In this document: piece by piece, positions 1 through 8,222 of the stretch
How the letters are laid out: each line of letters opens with the position of its first letter
Position numbering within the stretch: position 1 is the first letter of the stretch
Origin: Bacteroidaceae bacterium
Lineage (GTDB): Bacteria > Bacteroidota > Bacteroidia > Bacteroidales > Bacteroidaceae
Reading direction: 5' to 3'
NCBI GenBank assembly: GCA_017650045.1
Contig: JAGCFP010000024.1
Span: 1-64,000 of the forward strand
DNA: 64,000 nucleotides
Program-made: the position numbers and the translations under genes
The notes under the pieces: generated by a model
The model's database searches: none
Seen by the model: the letters and a program-made list of their open reading frames with translations, nothing else
What the model was told of the DNA's origin: nothing

Positions 1-1
1 A

Positions 2-1285
2 AAAGCCCCTGAGGTATCGCTGCAAGAGGCAGTGGTCAAGGGATTGGCACCAGATAAAGGACTCTATATGCCTGAGCGCATCAATAGTCTTCCAAAAGAA
101 TTCTTCGAGCAGATGCCAGAAATGGGTTTGCAAGAGATGGCATATCAAGTAGCAGATGCTTTCTTTGGGGAGGACGTTCCTGCAGAAAAGCTCCGTCAGA
201 TAGTCTTTGACACCCTTAGCTTTGAGATTCCGTTGGTAAAGGTGACAGAGCAGATTTATTCCTTGGAGCTTTTCCATGGTCCTACCCTCGCCTTTAAGGA
301 TGTTGGTGCCCGTTTCATGGCACGTTTATTGGCTCACTTCAATAAGGAGCAGGTAAATGTGCTCGTTGCTACCAGTGGCGATACTGGCAGTGCGGTTGCC
401 AACGGTTTCTTGGGAGTTGAAGGCATTCATGTCTATGTACTTTATCCCAAAGGCAAGGTAAGTCGCTTGCAAGAAGCCCAATTCACTACTTTAGGGCAGA
501 ACATCACGGCTATTGAAGTAGAAGGTACCTTCGATGACTGTCAGGCTTTGGTAAAAAATGCCTTCATTGATGCCGAACTAAACGCCCACATGAAGTTGAC
601 CAGCGCCAACAGTATCAATGTGGCACGTTTCATTCCACAGTCGTTCTATTACTTCTGGGCCATTGCGCAATTAATGAAAAATTCTCAATTCTCAATTCTC
701 AATTCTCAATTAAATACGGTTATCTGTGTACCATCAGGTAACTTTGGCAACATCACTTCCGGACTTTTCGGAAAGCGTATGGGACTGCCTGTGAAGCGTT
801 TCATTGCTGCCAATAATCGAAATGACGTATTCTTCCGCTACTTACAGAATGGTTTATATGATCCCCATCCCACCATTGCAACCTATGCCAATGCGATGGA
901 TGTGAGCGATCCGAGCAACTTCGTGCGTCTGTTTGAGCTTTATGGGAGTTATGATGCCATCAAAAATGACATCAGTGGGGCGACCTATACGGATGAGCAG
1001 ATAGCAGAGACTATCCGTCAGTGCTATAAGAACAATGGCTATTTATTGGATCCACATGGCGCTTGTGGCTATAGAGCCTTGCAGGAAGGACTACAAGAAG
1101 GGGAAGTGGGCATTTTCCTGGAAACTGCCCATCCAGCCAAGTTCAAGGATCGTGTAGATGCCATCCTTGGTACTGATATTGCCATTCCTGAAAAGTTGCA
1201 AGCCTTCATGAAGGGACAGAAGCAGACGGTACCAATGGCAAACGACTTTAATGCTTTCAAGAGCTACCTGCTTAGTGAAAGCTAA
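2..1285 (+). CDS. thrC: Threonine synthase, 5' end outside window
   Basis: Converts O-phospho-L-homoserine to threonine, the last step of threonine synthesis, as a PLP enzyme in the cytosol. The frame is open from base 2, so the start lies upstream; 427 residues are visible. The PLP-lysine segment HGPTLAFKDVGARF, the ATSGDTGSAVANGF loop and the CVPSGNFGN phosphate-binding motif are typical of the family. A GTG at 32 is internal and not the start. Odd: between the helix AQLMK and the strand VICVPSGNFGN the protein carries NSQFSILNSQL, encoded by 4.6 copies of a 7-nt repeat (680-711) also found between other genes of this window. The stop abuts the stop of the convergent thiamine pyrophosphokinase gene. 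Identity is very secure. Confidence 0.96.
   Translation, partial: KAPEVSLQEAVVKGLAPDKGLYMPERINSLPKEFFEQMPEMGLQEMAYQVADAFFGEDVPAEKLRQIVFDTLSFEIPLVKVTEQIYSLELFHGPTLAFKDVGARFMARLLAHFNKEQVNVLVATSGDTGSAVANGFLGVEGIHVYVLYPKGKVSRLQEAQFTTLGQNITAIEVEGTFDDCQALVKNAFIDAELNAHMKLTSANSINVARFIPQSFYYFWAIAQLMKNSQFSILNSQLNTVICVPSGNFGNITSGLFGKRMGLPVKRFIAANNRNDVFFRYLQNGLYDPHPTIATYANAMDVSDPSNFVRLFELYGSYDAIKNDISGATYTDEQIAETIRQCYKNNGYLLDPHGACGYRALQEGLQEGEVGIFLETAHPAKFKDRVDAILGTDIAIPEKLQAFMKGQKQTVPMANDFNAFKSYLLSES
680..711. repeat. In-frame AATTCTC heptamer array inside thrC
   Basis: Four full copies of AATTCTC plus a partial fifth lie within the thrC reading frame. Because 7 is not a multiple of 3, three units (21 nt) encode the heptapeptide NSQFSIL before the frame repeats. 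The same unit forms an array directly after pyrE (58026-58057). Confidence 0.9.
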
Positions 1286-1879
1286 TCAGTAAGTCAAGAA
1301 AACCAAAAAATAACCTTTAGCGCGGATAGATACTTTTTCGCTCACTGCCTCGTTGAGTGTGCCCTGCCACCAATTGTTGAAATCGTAAAGCGAATAAAGT
1401 AATCCATCAGATTGGAAGTCTGTGGCTCCGAAATTGAAGATGGATATAGGCTGACCTATCTCCAAACCTTCTACGTCAGCATGGTCAAGACAAGGGAGGA
1501 ATACGCCCTCATCTGTAAACATGCGCACCTCTATTCCTTCTTTCAGATACTCTATGAGTAGCGAGATATTAGCCAAAGTATGATCCTCGCGTTTACCCGT
1601 AGCACCTAAGATGTCGATCTCCGTAATACCCTGTTCCCTAAGATAGTGGACAGCTTTCGTCAAGTCATTGTCATCTTGCTCCTCCATCCGATGGAGCAAC
1701 AAACGATGACGAGGGTCGATGGAATCACCATCACCTACAATAGCTGTGGGCATCCCACCTCTACTAATATATTCATTGGCAGCACCATCACAACAAACCA
1801 CCATCTCCGCCTCTTGTAAGAGACGCAAAGGTATTTCGTGAGAAGGGTATGCCCCATTCGCTAAAACAACTGCTTTCAT
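1286..1879 (-). CDS. Thiamine pyrophosphokinase
   Basis: Transfers pyrophosphate from ATP to thiamine to make the coenzyme TPP; last gene of the thiamine salvage operon. The 197-residue product has the family motifs VVCCDGAANEY, the acidic IVGDGDSID loop, DDNDLTKAV and GATGKREDHTLANI, followed by a C-terminal beta-rich thiamine-binding part. The start at 1879 (MKAVVLANG) is chosen because its ATG overlaps the TGA of the upstream transporter gene by 4 nt (ATGA), indicating translational coupling; a longer frame to 1996 would run deep into that gene. In Bacteroidetes this enzyme is commonly encoded next to the PnuT-type transporter and a TonB receptor. It meets thrC tail to tail with no spacer. 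Confidence 0.93.
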   Translation of the reverse strand: MKAVVLANGAYPSHEIPLRLLQEAEMVVCCDGAANEYISRGGMPTAIVGDGDSIDPRHRLLLHRMEEQDDNDLTKAVHYLREQGITEIDILGATGKREDHTLANISLLIEYLKEGIEVRMFTDEGVFLPCLDHADVEGLEIGQPISIFNFGATDFQSDGLLYSLYDFNNWWQGTLNEAVSEKVSIRAKGYFLVFLTY

Positions 1880-2445
1880 ACTTCCTCCTTCATCATCTTT
1901 TGCCACTTGAAATAACCAAAGATGGCAATAATTACATAAAGTCCATAAAGTCCTGCCTTGAAAGGAATACCTTTCTGGATATATAGCAAGGTACATACGA
2001 CATCAACACCAATCCAGAAGAACCACTGCTCAATATACTTGCGCGATAAGGCCCACAAACCCACAAAAGAGAGAGCATTGGTAAAGGCATCGAGCACAGG
2101 AACCGTGGAATTGGTCCATGTGATGAGCACATAGTAGGTAAGAGCCCATGCCACAAGGAAGAATACTAATATAGGCAGATACAACTTCAGTGGCGTGTGT
2201 GAGATCTTAAGCGGTGCTTCCACTCTGGCACTGCCGAGTTTCCAAGCTATATAGCCATAGACAGCTGCCAACGTATAGTAAACAGCCATGCCTGCATCGC
2301 CATATAGTCCGTGATTGTAATACAGATACACATCAAGCGCAGGCATGATGATGCCCACTATCCAAAGTCCGATATGAGCCTTATACTCCAACCATATGTA
2401 GAGCAAACCAAGGATCGTTGTGAATATGTCAAGCCAATCAATCAT
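1876..2445 (-). CDS. pnuT: PnuC/PnuT-family thiamine transporter
   Basis: Inner-membrane facilitator of the PnuC family, 189 residues, about seven hydrophobic segments and almost no soluble parts. Typical family features are the N-terminal IFTTILGLLYIWLEYK segment and the aromatic-rich stretches DVYLYYNHGLYGDAGMAVYY and RKYIEQWFFWIGVDV. PnuC proteins carry nicotinamide riboside, but members under TPP-riboswitch control beside a thiamine pyrophosphokinase are assigned to thiamine (PnuT); that assignment here rests on context, not on residues I can test. It lies 13 nt after the TonB receptor gene and overlaps the kinase gene by 4 nt, so the three are one operon. Confidence 0.9.
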   Translation of the reverse strand: MIDWLDIFTTILGLLYIWLEYKAHIGLWIVGIIMPALDVYLYYNHGLYGDAGMAVYYTLAAVYGYIAWKLGSARVEAPLKISHTPLKLYLPILVFFLVAWALTYYVLITWTNSTVPVLDAFTNALSFVGLWALSRKYIEQWFFWIGVDVVCTLLYIQKGIPFKAGLYGLYVIIAIFGYFKWQKMMKEEV

Positions 2446-2458
2446 TTATAATCGAGAA

Positions 2459-4690
2459 TTAAAAACTGAGGCTGATGTGTGCAAGGAAATTTGTTCCTGC
2501 TTGTGCAGCATAGCCTGCATAATTATAACGCACTTTTTCACCATTGTCGTAGTAGAAGCCAGAACCGGCATAGCCGTTGTTCTCATACTCCTCATTGAAG
2601 AGATTATATACGGTGGCACCAACTGTCATGGACTTTACGCCACGCATCTTGAACGTATAACTAAGGTCCAGGTTGCTCACGAAGTAAGCATCCATCAGAT
2701 GGTCTTTCACATCAGCATTGCTCATATATTGGCGACTCACATATTGACTTTGCAAAGATGCCTCAAAGCCTTTATAATTATAGGCAAAACGATTGTTGAA
2801 AATAAACGATGGAGAGAAGGCAATGTGTGTATCTCCGTGATTGATTACCCAAGTATCGGCCGTATTGTCCTCGTTTTCATAAAGCGTTTCTGTAAAATCC
2901 TGAATGCGGTTCTTGCTTAATGTAGCATTGGCATCCCACGAGAAACCACCGAACTTTACACCAGCGGTAAGTTCCAATCCTGCACGATAGCTGTCGGGCA
3001 CATTAGCAGCCAGAGCCTCACCGATTTCATTAAGTTCACCCGTGAGAATCAGTTGGTCTTTATATTTCATGTAATAGAGGTTGGCACCCACATTGAGCCA
3101 ACCATTTGCATAATTGTAACCCAACTCCCAATCGTACAAGCGTTCTGCCTTCGGATGGATGTTGAATTTTCCATCGGTATAGTTATTGCGCGTAGGTTCT
3201 TTGTTGGCCACGCTGAACGAAGCAAACAGGCGATGTGCCGGATTGATCTGCCAATTCAAGCCAAACTTCGGATTAAAGAAATCAAACTGCTCGTCGATAT
3301 CCAAAGACTGCATCGCTCCACGTCCAAACCAATCATAATTGTCGCCTTCTCCCTTTATCTTATAAGAAATGTGACGATACTGCATGTCAGCATATGCATT
3401 CAGTCCTCTTGCGATAGCAAAGTCGGCCTTCAGATAGACATTCCCATCATCCTTGGTTGCATTGTTGAAATAATAATTCTTATCCACATCCAAGTCGCCT
3501 ACATAGTTCTTCAACCATAGGATGCGTCCGAAGTGATCCCCATCATAGCGATTGAATCCTCCTCCAAGGGTGGCATTCACGATGCTGCCTTTATAGGTGA
3601 GAGCCAATACACCACCACCGAAACCATTGTCCATCGCTTTCTTGCGCACCAAGTCACTCTTCTTCACCAATTCATCACCAACATAGAACGGTTCCAAGCC
3701 ATATTCCGTCAAAGTGCGTTTGCGTTTGTATTCCTGATAGTAGCCATCGCCTTTGGTGTAATGTAATGCAGCATTGAGGTTCCATTGTCCGCTGAAATCA
3801 TGATTGAAGAGTAACTGGAAGTTCTTTTGCACATAATTGTCGGTTTGATCTTCATAGTAATGGTCCTTACCTTGTTCATCTGTATACATATAGCCGCAAG
3901 AGTTGTAAGAACGGCCATATTGCGCCCATTCGTCTTTGGAGGCATAATTCCAGGCATGGTAGGTTTTTTCCTTACCCCCAAAAGCTATCAGTTTCACACT
4001 GGTACCATCGCCATACCAACCACCTTGTAAGTAATAAGAATTCAGTGCCACACTGGCACGATCTATGTAGCCATCAGTACTGATGTTAGACAAACGGGCA
4101 TCAAAAGCCCAATGATCATGCAGCAAACCTGTACCGATGTGAAGGGTCTCCTTATGCGTACCATAGGATCCTGCAGAAGCATCAACACGTACATACGGCT
4201 GCATATTCAGTTCTCCAGTCTGCATATTCACACTGGCGCCAAAGGCTCCAGCACCATTGGTACTGGTTCCTACACCGCGTTGCACCTGCATATCTTTTAG
4301 AGAAGAAGCAAAATCGCCAATATTCACCCAAAACACCTGATGACTCTCTGCATCATTCATCGGAATACCATTGGCAGTGATGTTGATACGTGAAGCATCC
4401 GTACCTCTCACTCTCAATGAAGTATACCCGATGCCCGTTCCTGCATCACTCGTAGTGATGACACTGGGCGTCATGGAGAGCAAGTAAGGGATGTCTTGTC
4501 CATAGTTACGTTTCTGAATCTCTTGTTTAGTGATATTGGTGAAAGCCACGGGAGTGGTCTTTGTGGCACGGGTAGCTATCACCTCTACCTCATCCAATTG
4601 TTTTATCAGCAGACTATCATCTTGATGTGTCTGCGCACATACACTGATAGTGGCTAATACAAAAGCCACACACATTGCACTTTTCTTCAT
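2459..4690 (-). CDS. TonB-dependent outer-membrane receptor, probable thiamine receptor
   Basis: A 743-residue outer-membrane transporter. A signal peptide (about residues 1-19, ending VCAQ) is followed by a TonB-box-like LDEVEVIATR, a plug domain (about 40-155, with LRVRGTDASRINITANGIPMND) and a 22-strand-type barrel ending in Phe (LAHISLSF). It lacks the N-terminal carboxypeptidase-like extension of SusC proteins and so belongs with small-ligand receptors. The TPP riboswitch immediately upstream and the downstream PnuT and thiamine pyrophosphokinase genes match the Bacteroidetes operon OMR1-PnuT-TPK, so thiamine uptake across the outer membrane is the likely role. Substrate is inferred from context. 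Confidence 0.92.
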   Translation of the reverse strand: MKKSAMCVAFVLATISVCAQTHQDDSLLIKQLDEVEVIATRATKTTPVAFTNITKQEIQKRNYGQDIPYLLSMTPSVITTSDAGTGIGYTSLRVRGTDASRINITANGIPMNDAESHQVFWVNIGDFASSLKDMQVQRGVGTSTNGAGAFGASVNMQTGELNMQPYVRVDASAGSYGTHKETLHIGTGLLHDHWAFDARLSNISTDGYIDRASVALNSYYLQGGWYGDGTSVKLIAFGGKEKTYHAWNYASKDEWAQYGRSYNSCGYMYTDEQGKDHYYEDQTDNYVQKNFQLLFNHDFSGQWNLNAALHYTKGDGYYQEYKRKRTLTEYGLEPFYVGDELVKKSDLVRKKAMDNGFGGGVLALTYKGSIVNATLGGGFNRYDGDHFGRILWLKNYVGDLDVDKNYYFNNATKDDGNVYLKADFAIARGLNAYADMQYRHISYKIKGEGDNYDWFGRGAMQSLDIDEQFDFFNPKFGLNWQINPAHRLFASFSVANKEPTRNNYTDGKFNIHPKAERLYDWELGYNYANGWLNVGANLYYMKYKDQLILTGELNEIGEALAANVPDSYRAGLELTAGVKFGGFSWDANATLSKNRIQDFTETLYENEDNTADTWVINHGDTHIAFSPSFIFNNRFAYNYKGFEASLQSQYVSRQYMSNADVKDHLMDAYFVSNLDLSYTFKMRGVKSMTVGATVYNLFNEEYENNGYAGSGFYYDNGEKVRYNYAGYAAQAGTNFLAHISLSF

Positions 4691-4734
4691 TGCAATCTCA
4701 TTTTAGATTAAACAGAAAAGGGGTTACTTTTCTT

Positions 4735-4815
4735 CTCTTTCCCTACGCCAGCATTATCTGGATCAGGTCAATGGGTATGATCTCAGCCCGTCATTTTAGG
4801 GCACCCCTACCATGA
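4735..4815 (-). promoter_or_regulatory. TPP riboswitch (THI element)
   Basis: Read on the minus strand the segment has all the conserved blocks of the thi box in order: GGTAGGGGTGC, GGGCTGAGA, ATACCC, GACCTGATCCAGATAATGC and TGGCGTAGGGA. It sits between a Bacteroidetes-type promoter and the TonB receptor start at 4690, leaving about 45 nt between the aptamer and the ATG, enough for control of translation initiation. TPP binding is expected to shut off the whole three-gene thiamine operon. Confidence 0.95.
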
Positions 4816-4824
4816 AATCGAGGG

Positions 4825-4856
4825 CGAAGTTACAGCATTAAGGCGAATTTTGCAAG
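4825..4856 (-). promoter_or_regulatory. Probable promoter of the thiamine operon
   Basis: Minus strand: CTTG (4856-4853), 20 nt, then TAACTTCG (4832-4825), one base off the Bacteroidetes -7 consensus TAnnTTTG. Transcription would begin about 4818, just before the first base of the riboswitch, which supports the call. Confidence 0.55.
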
Positions 4857-4947
4857 TTTCTGCAAAAAAATACAAAAAAACTACTATTTTTGATGCAAGG
4901 TTTTTGAGATTTTGCATTTAATGAGAAAAACCAAAAAGTTGACACTT

Positions 4948-6162
4948 ATGAAAACAAACATTCTTCTAATGTCTCTGTTGATTGCGCTGACATTTTTTGG
5001 ATGCAGCAGCAGTGATGATCCAACCGTTAATGAGGAGGAGCAGACAAAGATGATTATTGATACACGAGGAGATGAGAGTCTGGATTTGGAATTCAGTTTT
5101 GATGATGGGGTCTTAGTGGTGACAAATGCCAATATTCCTTCTCTCAATGTATTCAATGAACAAATTGACGGGCATGCGTGGAAGATGCTTTCGCAAGGAT
5201 TCATTCTTGCAGATGGAAGTATCAAAGATAACAATAAAGGCAATATGACGGAATACATCGTTTTGCTCAATCAGCGCAGATTAGCCATTCTCTCTAATCT
5301 TAGTTTCGGTATTGCACAGCAAGTTGATTATGGTAATTTCGTTGAATATAACGAAAAAACTGGTTTCATCGGCCTATTCAACGTGATGAAGCTTTCTCCT
5401 GATTATAAACAGATGATAACCATAGCCGAGACTTTTTGGTACCCAGATCCAAGAGAAAAGGCTGTGAAAGGCTATTCCATAGCAGTATATGAACGACTTA
5501 CCGATAATGAGAAAGCACAAGTAATCGCCAGGTATAGAGTAGATATGAATCAGTTAGTTGCAGAGCCTATCTTTGAACCTTCTAATGGGAAAGATATCTT
5601 TGGAGCCAATATTGCTGATTTAAGTTACGACTATATGGATCCAGGATTTGCCATCAGGGTCAACGGATTGAAGCAAATCTCCGAAAGTGTGTTCAATAAG
5701 TACATTAAGGGCTACGGATGGAAATTTGAATCTGCACACCAGATTGAGCCTAATGGCAAGGTAAATCCTAAGGAATATGAGTTCATACAAGGCTTGGAGG
5801 AAAAGAAGCATTACTATTTCGGAGAAGACAAATACCAAGTATTCTCTACCAGTTATTGGCATAACAACACTCCTTGGTTCTATGAAGAAAAGTATGTTTA
5901 TAACGAAACTACCAATACGTTCTTTGAGATAAACGATGGACAGGAGGTAGGAGGAAAACGCATTATCTGCTTTGATGATGAGATGAAATCATTCTATATC
6001 ATCGAAATGAATCACCAGAATCATTATAGCAGCAACAGCCATGATTTCCGCTACAATCTTGTGAAATACACCCGAATGACTGACAAAGAGCTGGAAGAAA
6101 TGCGTGAAAAGCACCATACCAACTTCTGGGATTTAGATTGGAATGCAGCTGCCAACAAATAA
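4948..6162 (+). CDS. Lipoprotein of unknown function with two related domains
   Basis: A 404-residue exported protein with a lipoprotein signal peptide (lipobox TFFGC, Cys19) followed by SSSDD, an acidic stretch like the surface-export signal of Bacteroidetes lipoproteins. The start at 4948 is preferred over a TTG at 4912 because it gives a compact signal peptide. I do not recognise a family. The mature part contains two segments of similar layout, each opening with F-N-x-x-I-x-x-x-x-W-K (VFNEQIDGHAWKM near 70 and VFNKYIKGYGWKF near 250), then an aromatic beta-rich stretch; the first ends with a YERLTDNEKA and the second with a YTRMTDKELEE motif. The next gene encodes a single such unit. A -7 element TATTTTTG at 4885-4892 precedes it. 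Confidence 0.8.
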   Translation: MKTNILLMSLLIALTFFGCSSSDDPTVNEEEQTKMIIDTRGDESLDLEFSFDDGVLVVTNANIPSLNVFNEQIDGHAWKMLSQGFILADGSIKDNNKGNMTEYIVLLNQRRLAILSNLSFGIAQQVDYGNFVEYNEKTGFIGLFNVMKLSPDYKQMITIAETFWYPDPREKAVKGYSIAVYERLTDNEKAQVIARYRVDMNQLVAEPIFEPSNGKDIFGANIADLSYDYMDPGFAIRVNGLKQISESVFNKYIKGYGWKFESAHQIEPNGKVNPKEYEFIQGLEEKKHYYFGEDKYQVFSTSYWHNNTPWFYEEKYVYNETTNTFFEINDGQEVGGKRIICFDDEMKSFYIIEMNHQNHYSSNSHDFRYNLVKYTRMTDKELEEMREKHHTNFWDLDWNAAANK

Positions 6163-6196
6163 CTAATTAATGTGTAAATGATAAATAATTACAGTT

Positions 6197-6796
6197 ATGA
6201 AAACGATGAAGCTATTACTATCCCTATTCGCTCTGCTGACCATTACCGCTTGCAGCAGTGATGATGAGCCTACTATTGTGGAGCCTCACGATCCTGCATT
6301 CACTTTCCGCTTTTCTGACAATGGGACGCTGACGGTAAATGGAGCAACACCGATACTCAACGAAGAGTTTAACACGATTGTGAATAACCATGCGTGGCGT
6401 ATCGTGTCTTGGAACATGATAAAACAGAGTGGGAATATTGGAATTATCGACTCCAAAGAGATAACCTACCAAGAAACGGTCTTCTTCTTCGACAAGGGAG
6501 TGGGTACCCTACTTCGTGATTACGATGGAGAACTATCTCATGATGTTTTCGGTATCCAATATAGAGAAGAAACTGGTGAGATTACTACTCCAAGCGGCTG
6601 TTTCGGCCAAGAGGTGGTGTTCCGTATCTTGAAGATGACCCCTGAAGGCGAACGCCTTCTGACGATTCTACCTTCACGTAATTTAATAGGTTATGGAGAT
6701 GGCCATTTACTCTATTCCTATGTCATCTTCCAGCGTCTTTCTGACAAAGAACTGCAAGATTTATTAAAGAAACACCATTTACAGATCATCGATTAA
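6197..6796 (+). CDS. Lipoprotein of unknown function, single-domain paralogue of its upstream neighbour
   Basis: A 199-residue protein with lipoprotein signal peptide (Cys19 in TITACSSDDE) and acidic residues straight after the Cys, as in surface-exposed Bacteroidetes lipoproteins. The mature domain begins with FTFRFSDNGTLTVNG and carries EFNTIVNNHAWRI, then ends FQRLSDKELQDLLKKHH, matching the FNxxIxxxxWK and RLTDxE landmarks that occur twice in the preceding gene. The gene lies 34 nt downstream in the same orientation and is probably cotranscribed. No catalytic motif is apparent; function unknown. An internal ATG (6206) is an equally possible start. Confidence 0.78.
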   Translation: MKTMKLLLSLFALLTITACSSDDEPTIVEPHDPAFTFRFSDNGTLTVNGATPILNEEFNTIVNNHAWRIVSWNMIKQSGNIGIIDSKEITYQETVFFFDKGVGTLLRDYDGELSHDVFGIQYREETGEITTPSGCFGQEVVFRILKMTPEGERLLTILPSRNLIGYGDGHLLYSYVIFQRLSDKELQDLLKKHHLQIID

Positions 6797-6830
6797 CAGA
6801 AACACAAGTTTATTTACCATATCTCTTGTG

Positions 6831-6875
6831 AAGGCTCGGAAGAAAGTGGGGAAAACCCGCTGGATTCCGAGCCTT
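6831..6875 (+). terminator. Long hairpin after the lipoprotein pair
   Basis: An 11-bp perfect stem, AAGGCTCGGAA with TTCCGAGCCTT, encloses a second short stem. There is no clean T-run, so termination is likely but not certain; it separates the lipoprotein genes from the mscS promoter. Confidence 0.5.
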
Positions 6876-6907
6876 GCGCTATCGTTTGTTAAATCTGCTG
6901 AACAACT

Positions 6908-6939
6908 TTTGGCAAGAACTCTGAAAATCACTATCTTTG
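6908..6939 (+). promoter_or_regulatory. Promoter of the MscS gene
   Basis: TTTG (6908-6911), exactly 20 nt, then TATCTTTG (6932-6939): a full match to the Bacteroidetes sigma-ABfr consensus. The expected start site is about 6945, which argues against the ATG at 6949 and for the one at 6967. Confidence 0.8.
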
Positions 6940-6966
6940 CACCCGCAAATGATTATTTTACAAATT

Positions 6967-7878
6967 ATGACATCATTACTTATCGCTATACAACAAGCTG
7001 GAGATGTGGCTGGAGCCATGACGAAAGCAGCCGCCTCTGCTGCTGCAGATGCAGCTAAAGAATCGGTCAATTGGAACGACCTTATTCCACAACTTATAGA
7101 ATGGTGTGTGAATTTAGCCGGAAATCTACTCAGCGCCATCATCATCTATGTGGTGGGACGCTTCTTCATCGGCCTCATCAAAAGGGCAGTCAATGCCTTC
7201 TTGGAGCGCAGGAAAGTAGAAGATACGGTCAAGACTTTCGTGAAGAGTCTGGTAAGCATCTCTCTCACCGTACTCCTTATCATCGCGATTATCAGTCGCT
7301 TAGGCATTGAGACCACCTCTGTGGCTGCCCTCTTGGCATCGGCAGGTGTAGCCATAGGTATGGCTTTCAGTGGTAATCTGCAGAACTTTGCTGGTGGTGT
7401 GATCTTACTTTTACTCCGTCCTTTCAAAGTGGGTGATTTCATTGTGACACAAGGGGTTGAGGGTTATGTGAAGGAGATTCAGATATTCCACACCGTATTG
7501 ACTACCTATGATAATCGAACCATTTATGTGGCCAATGGTCCTCTGAGTAGTGGTGTGATTACTAATATGAGCCAACAAGTGAACCGTCGTGTTGATTGGA
7601 CAGTGTCAATGGAATATGGTGCCGACTTTGATAAGGTGAAGGCATTGATACTGGAGATCATCGATAAGGAGCCCTTGATTCTGAAAGATCCTGCCCCCTT
7701 TGTGGCACTGAAAGAACTGAGCAGCAGTTCTGTAGATCTCATTGTGAGGGTATGGGTAAGAAGTGCCGACTATTGGGATGTGTACTTCGAACTTAGACGC
7801 GAGGTCTATGAAGCCTTCAACAAGGAGGGCATTCGCTTCCCATTCCCACAGATGACTGTGCATCAAGCAGAAAACTAA
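6967..7878 (+). CDS. mscS: Small-conductance mechanosensitive channel, MscS family
   Basis: Inner-membrane channel that opens on membrane tension and releases solutes after osmotic downshock. From this start the product is 303 residues, close to E. coli MscS. An Ala-rich N-terminal stretch is followed by three membrane segments; the pore-lining helix shows the Ala/Gly pattern VAALLASAGVAIGMAFSGNLQNFAGGV, then the PFKVGDFIV start of the MscS beta domain and the mixed C-terminal vestibule domain ending FPFPQMTVH. The frame extends to a TTG at 6937 and an ATG at 6949, but the -7 element ends at 6939, so translation from 6967 is preferred. It stands alone between a hairpin and a repeat-rich spacer. 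Confidence 0.92.
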   Translation: MTSLLIAIQQAGDVAGAMTKAAASAAADAAKESVNWNDLIPQLIEWCVNLAGNLLSAIIIYVVGRFFIGLIKRAVNAFLERRKVEDTVKTFVKSLVSISLTVLLIIAIISRLGIETTSVAALLASAGVAIGMAFSGNLQNFAGGVILLLLRPFKVGDFIVTQGVEGYVKEIQIFHTVLTTYDNRTIYVANGPLSSGVITNMSQQVNRRVDWTVSMEYGADFDKVKALILEIIDKEPLILKDPAPFVALKELSSSSVDLIVRVWVRSADYWDVYFELRREVYEAFNKEGIRFPFPQMTVHQAEN

Positions 7879-8222
7879 CTGTACACTGTACATCTGTACA
7901 CTTTGCAAGATTATGCGGTTTCTTCCGCTTTTCTTGCATAAATATGCACAATCATCAGATGAGTCTTTATTATTCCCTCACGTAGTAATTTTATTTTTCT
8001 AGTTAGGAAAAAATTTTTTCCTAGTGAGGGAGTAAAAATGGCCTCGTTAAAGCATTCAATAATGTCCTTTTTCAGATTCCTGCAAAAAGTGTATGTTTAT
8101 GCATTATACGAATTGATAAAGGATTAATCTCCACAAAATGATAATTCTGCATCTTTTTTTTGTTATTCTTGCTTATATAAGAATATAAGTTTACATTTGC
8201 AAATGCACTAAAGCCTAAGGTT
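7879..8222. other. 344-nt spacer with an ARG-box-like palindrome and a CTAGTGAGG element
   Basis: No gene seen. It holds a weak hairpin after mscS (GCGG/CCGC followed by TTTT, 7915-7932), the perfect palindrome TGCATAAATATGCA (7935-7948), an AT-rich element (7976-8041) with CCCTCACGTAGTAA, CTAGTTAGGAA and CCTAGTGAGGGAGTAAAA blocks, and the promoter of the next gene. The palindrome and the element recur together at 27131-27238. Confidence 0.75.
8168..8199 (+). promoter_or_regulatory. Probable promoter of the lipoprotein gene at 8223
   Basis: CTTG (8168-8171), 20 nt, TACATTTG (8192-8199). The start codon is 23 nt further on. Confidence 0.6.

Noticed and set aside
2420..2920. 166-codon plus-strand open frame opposite the TonB receptor
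   Set aside because: Antisense to a well-identified barrel gene; hydrophobic by reverse complement bias only.
6937..6966. Extended N-terminus of MscS
   Set aside because: The TTG and first ATG lie at or within a few bases of the -7 element and expected start site; translation from 6967 fits better.
7884..7905. GTACACTGTACATCTGTACAC repeat after mscS as regulatory operator
   Set aside because: Short, next to the stop codon and not repeated elsewhere in the window; probably incidental.
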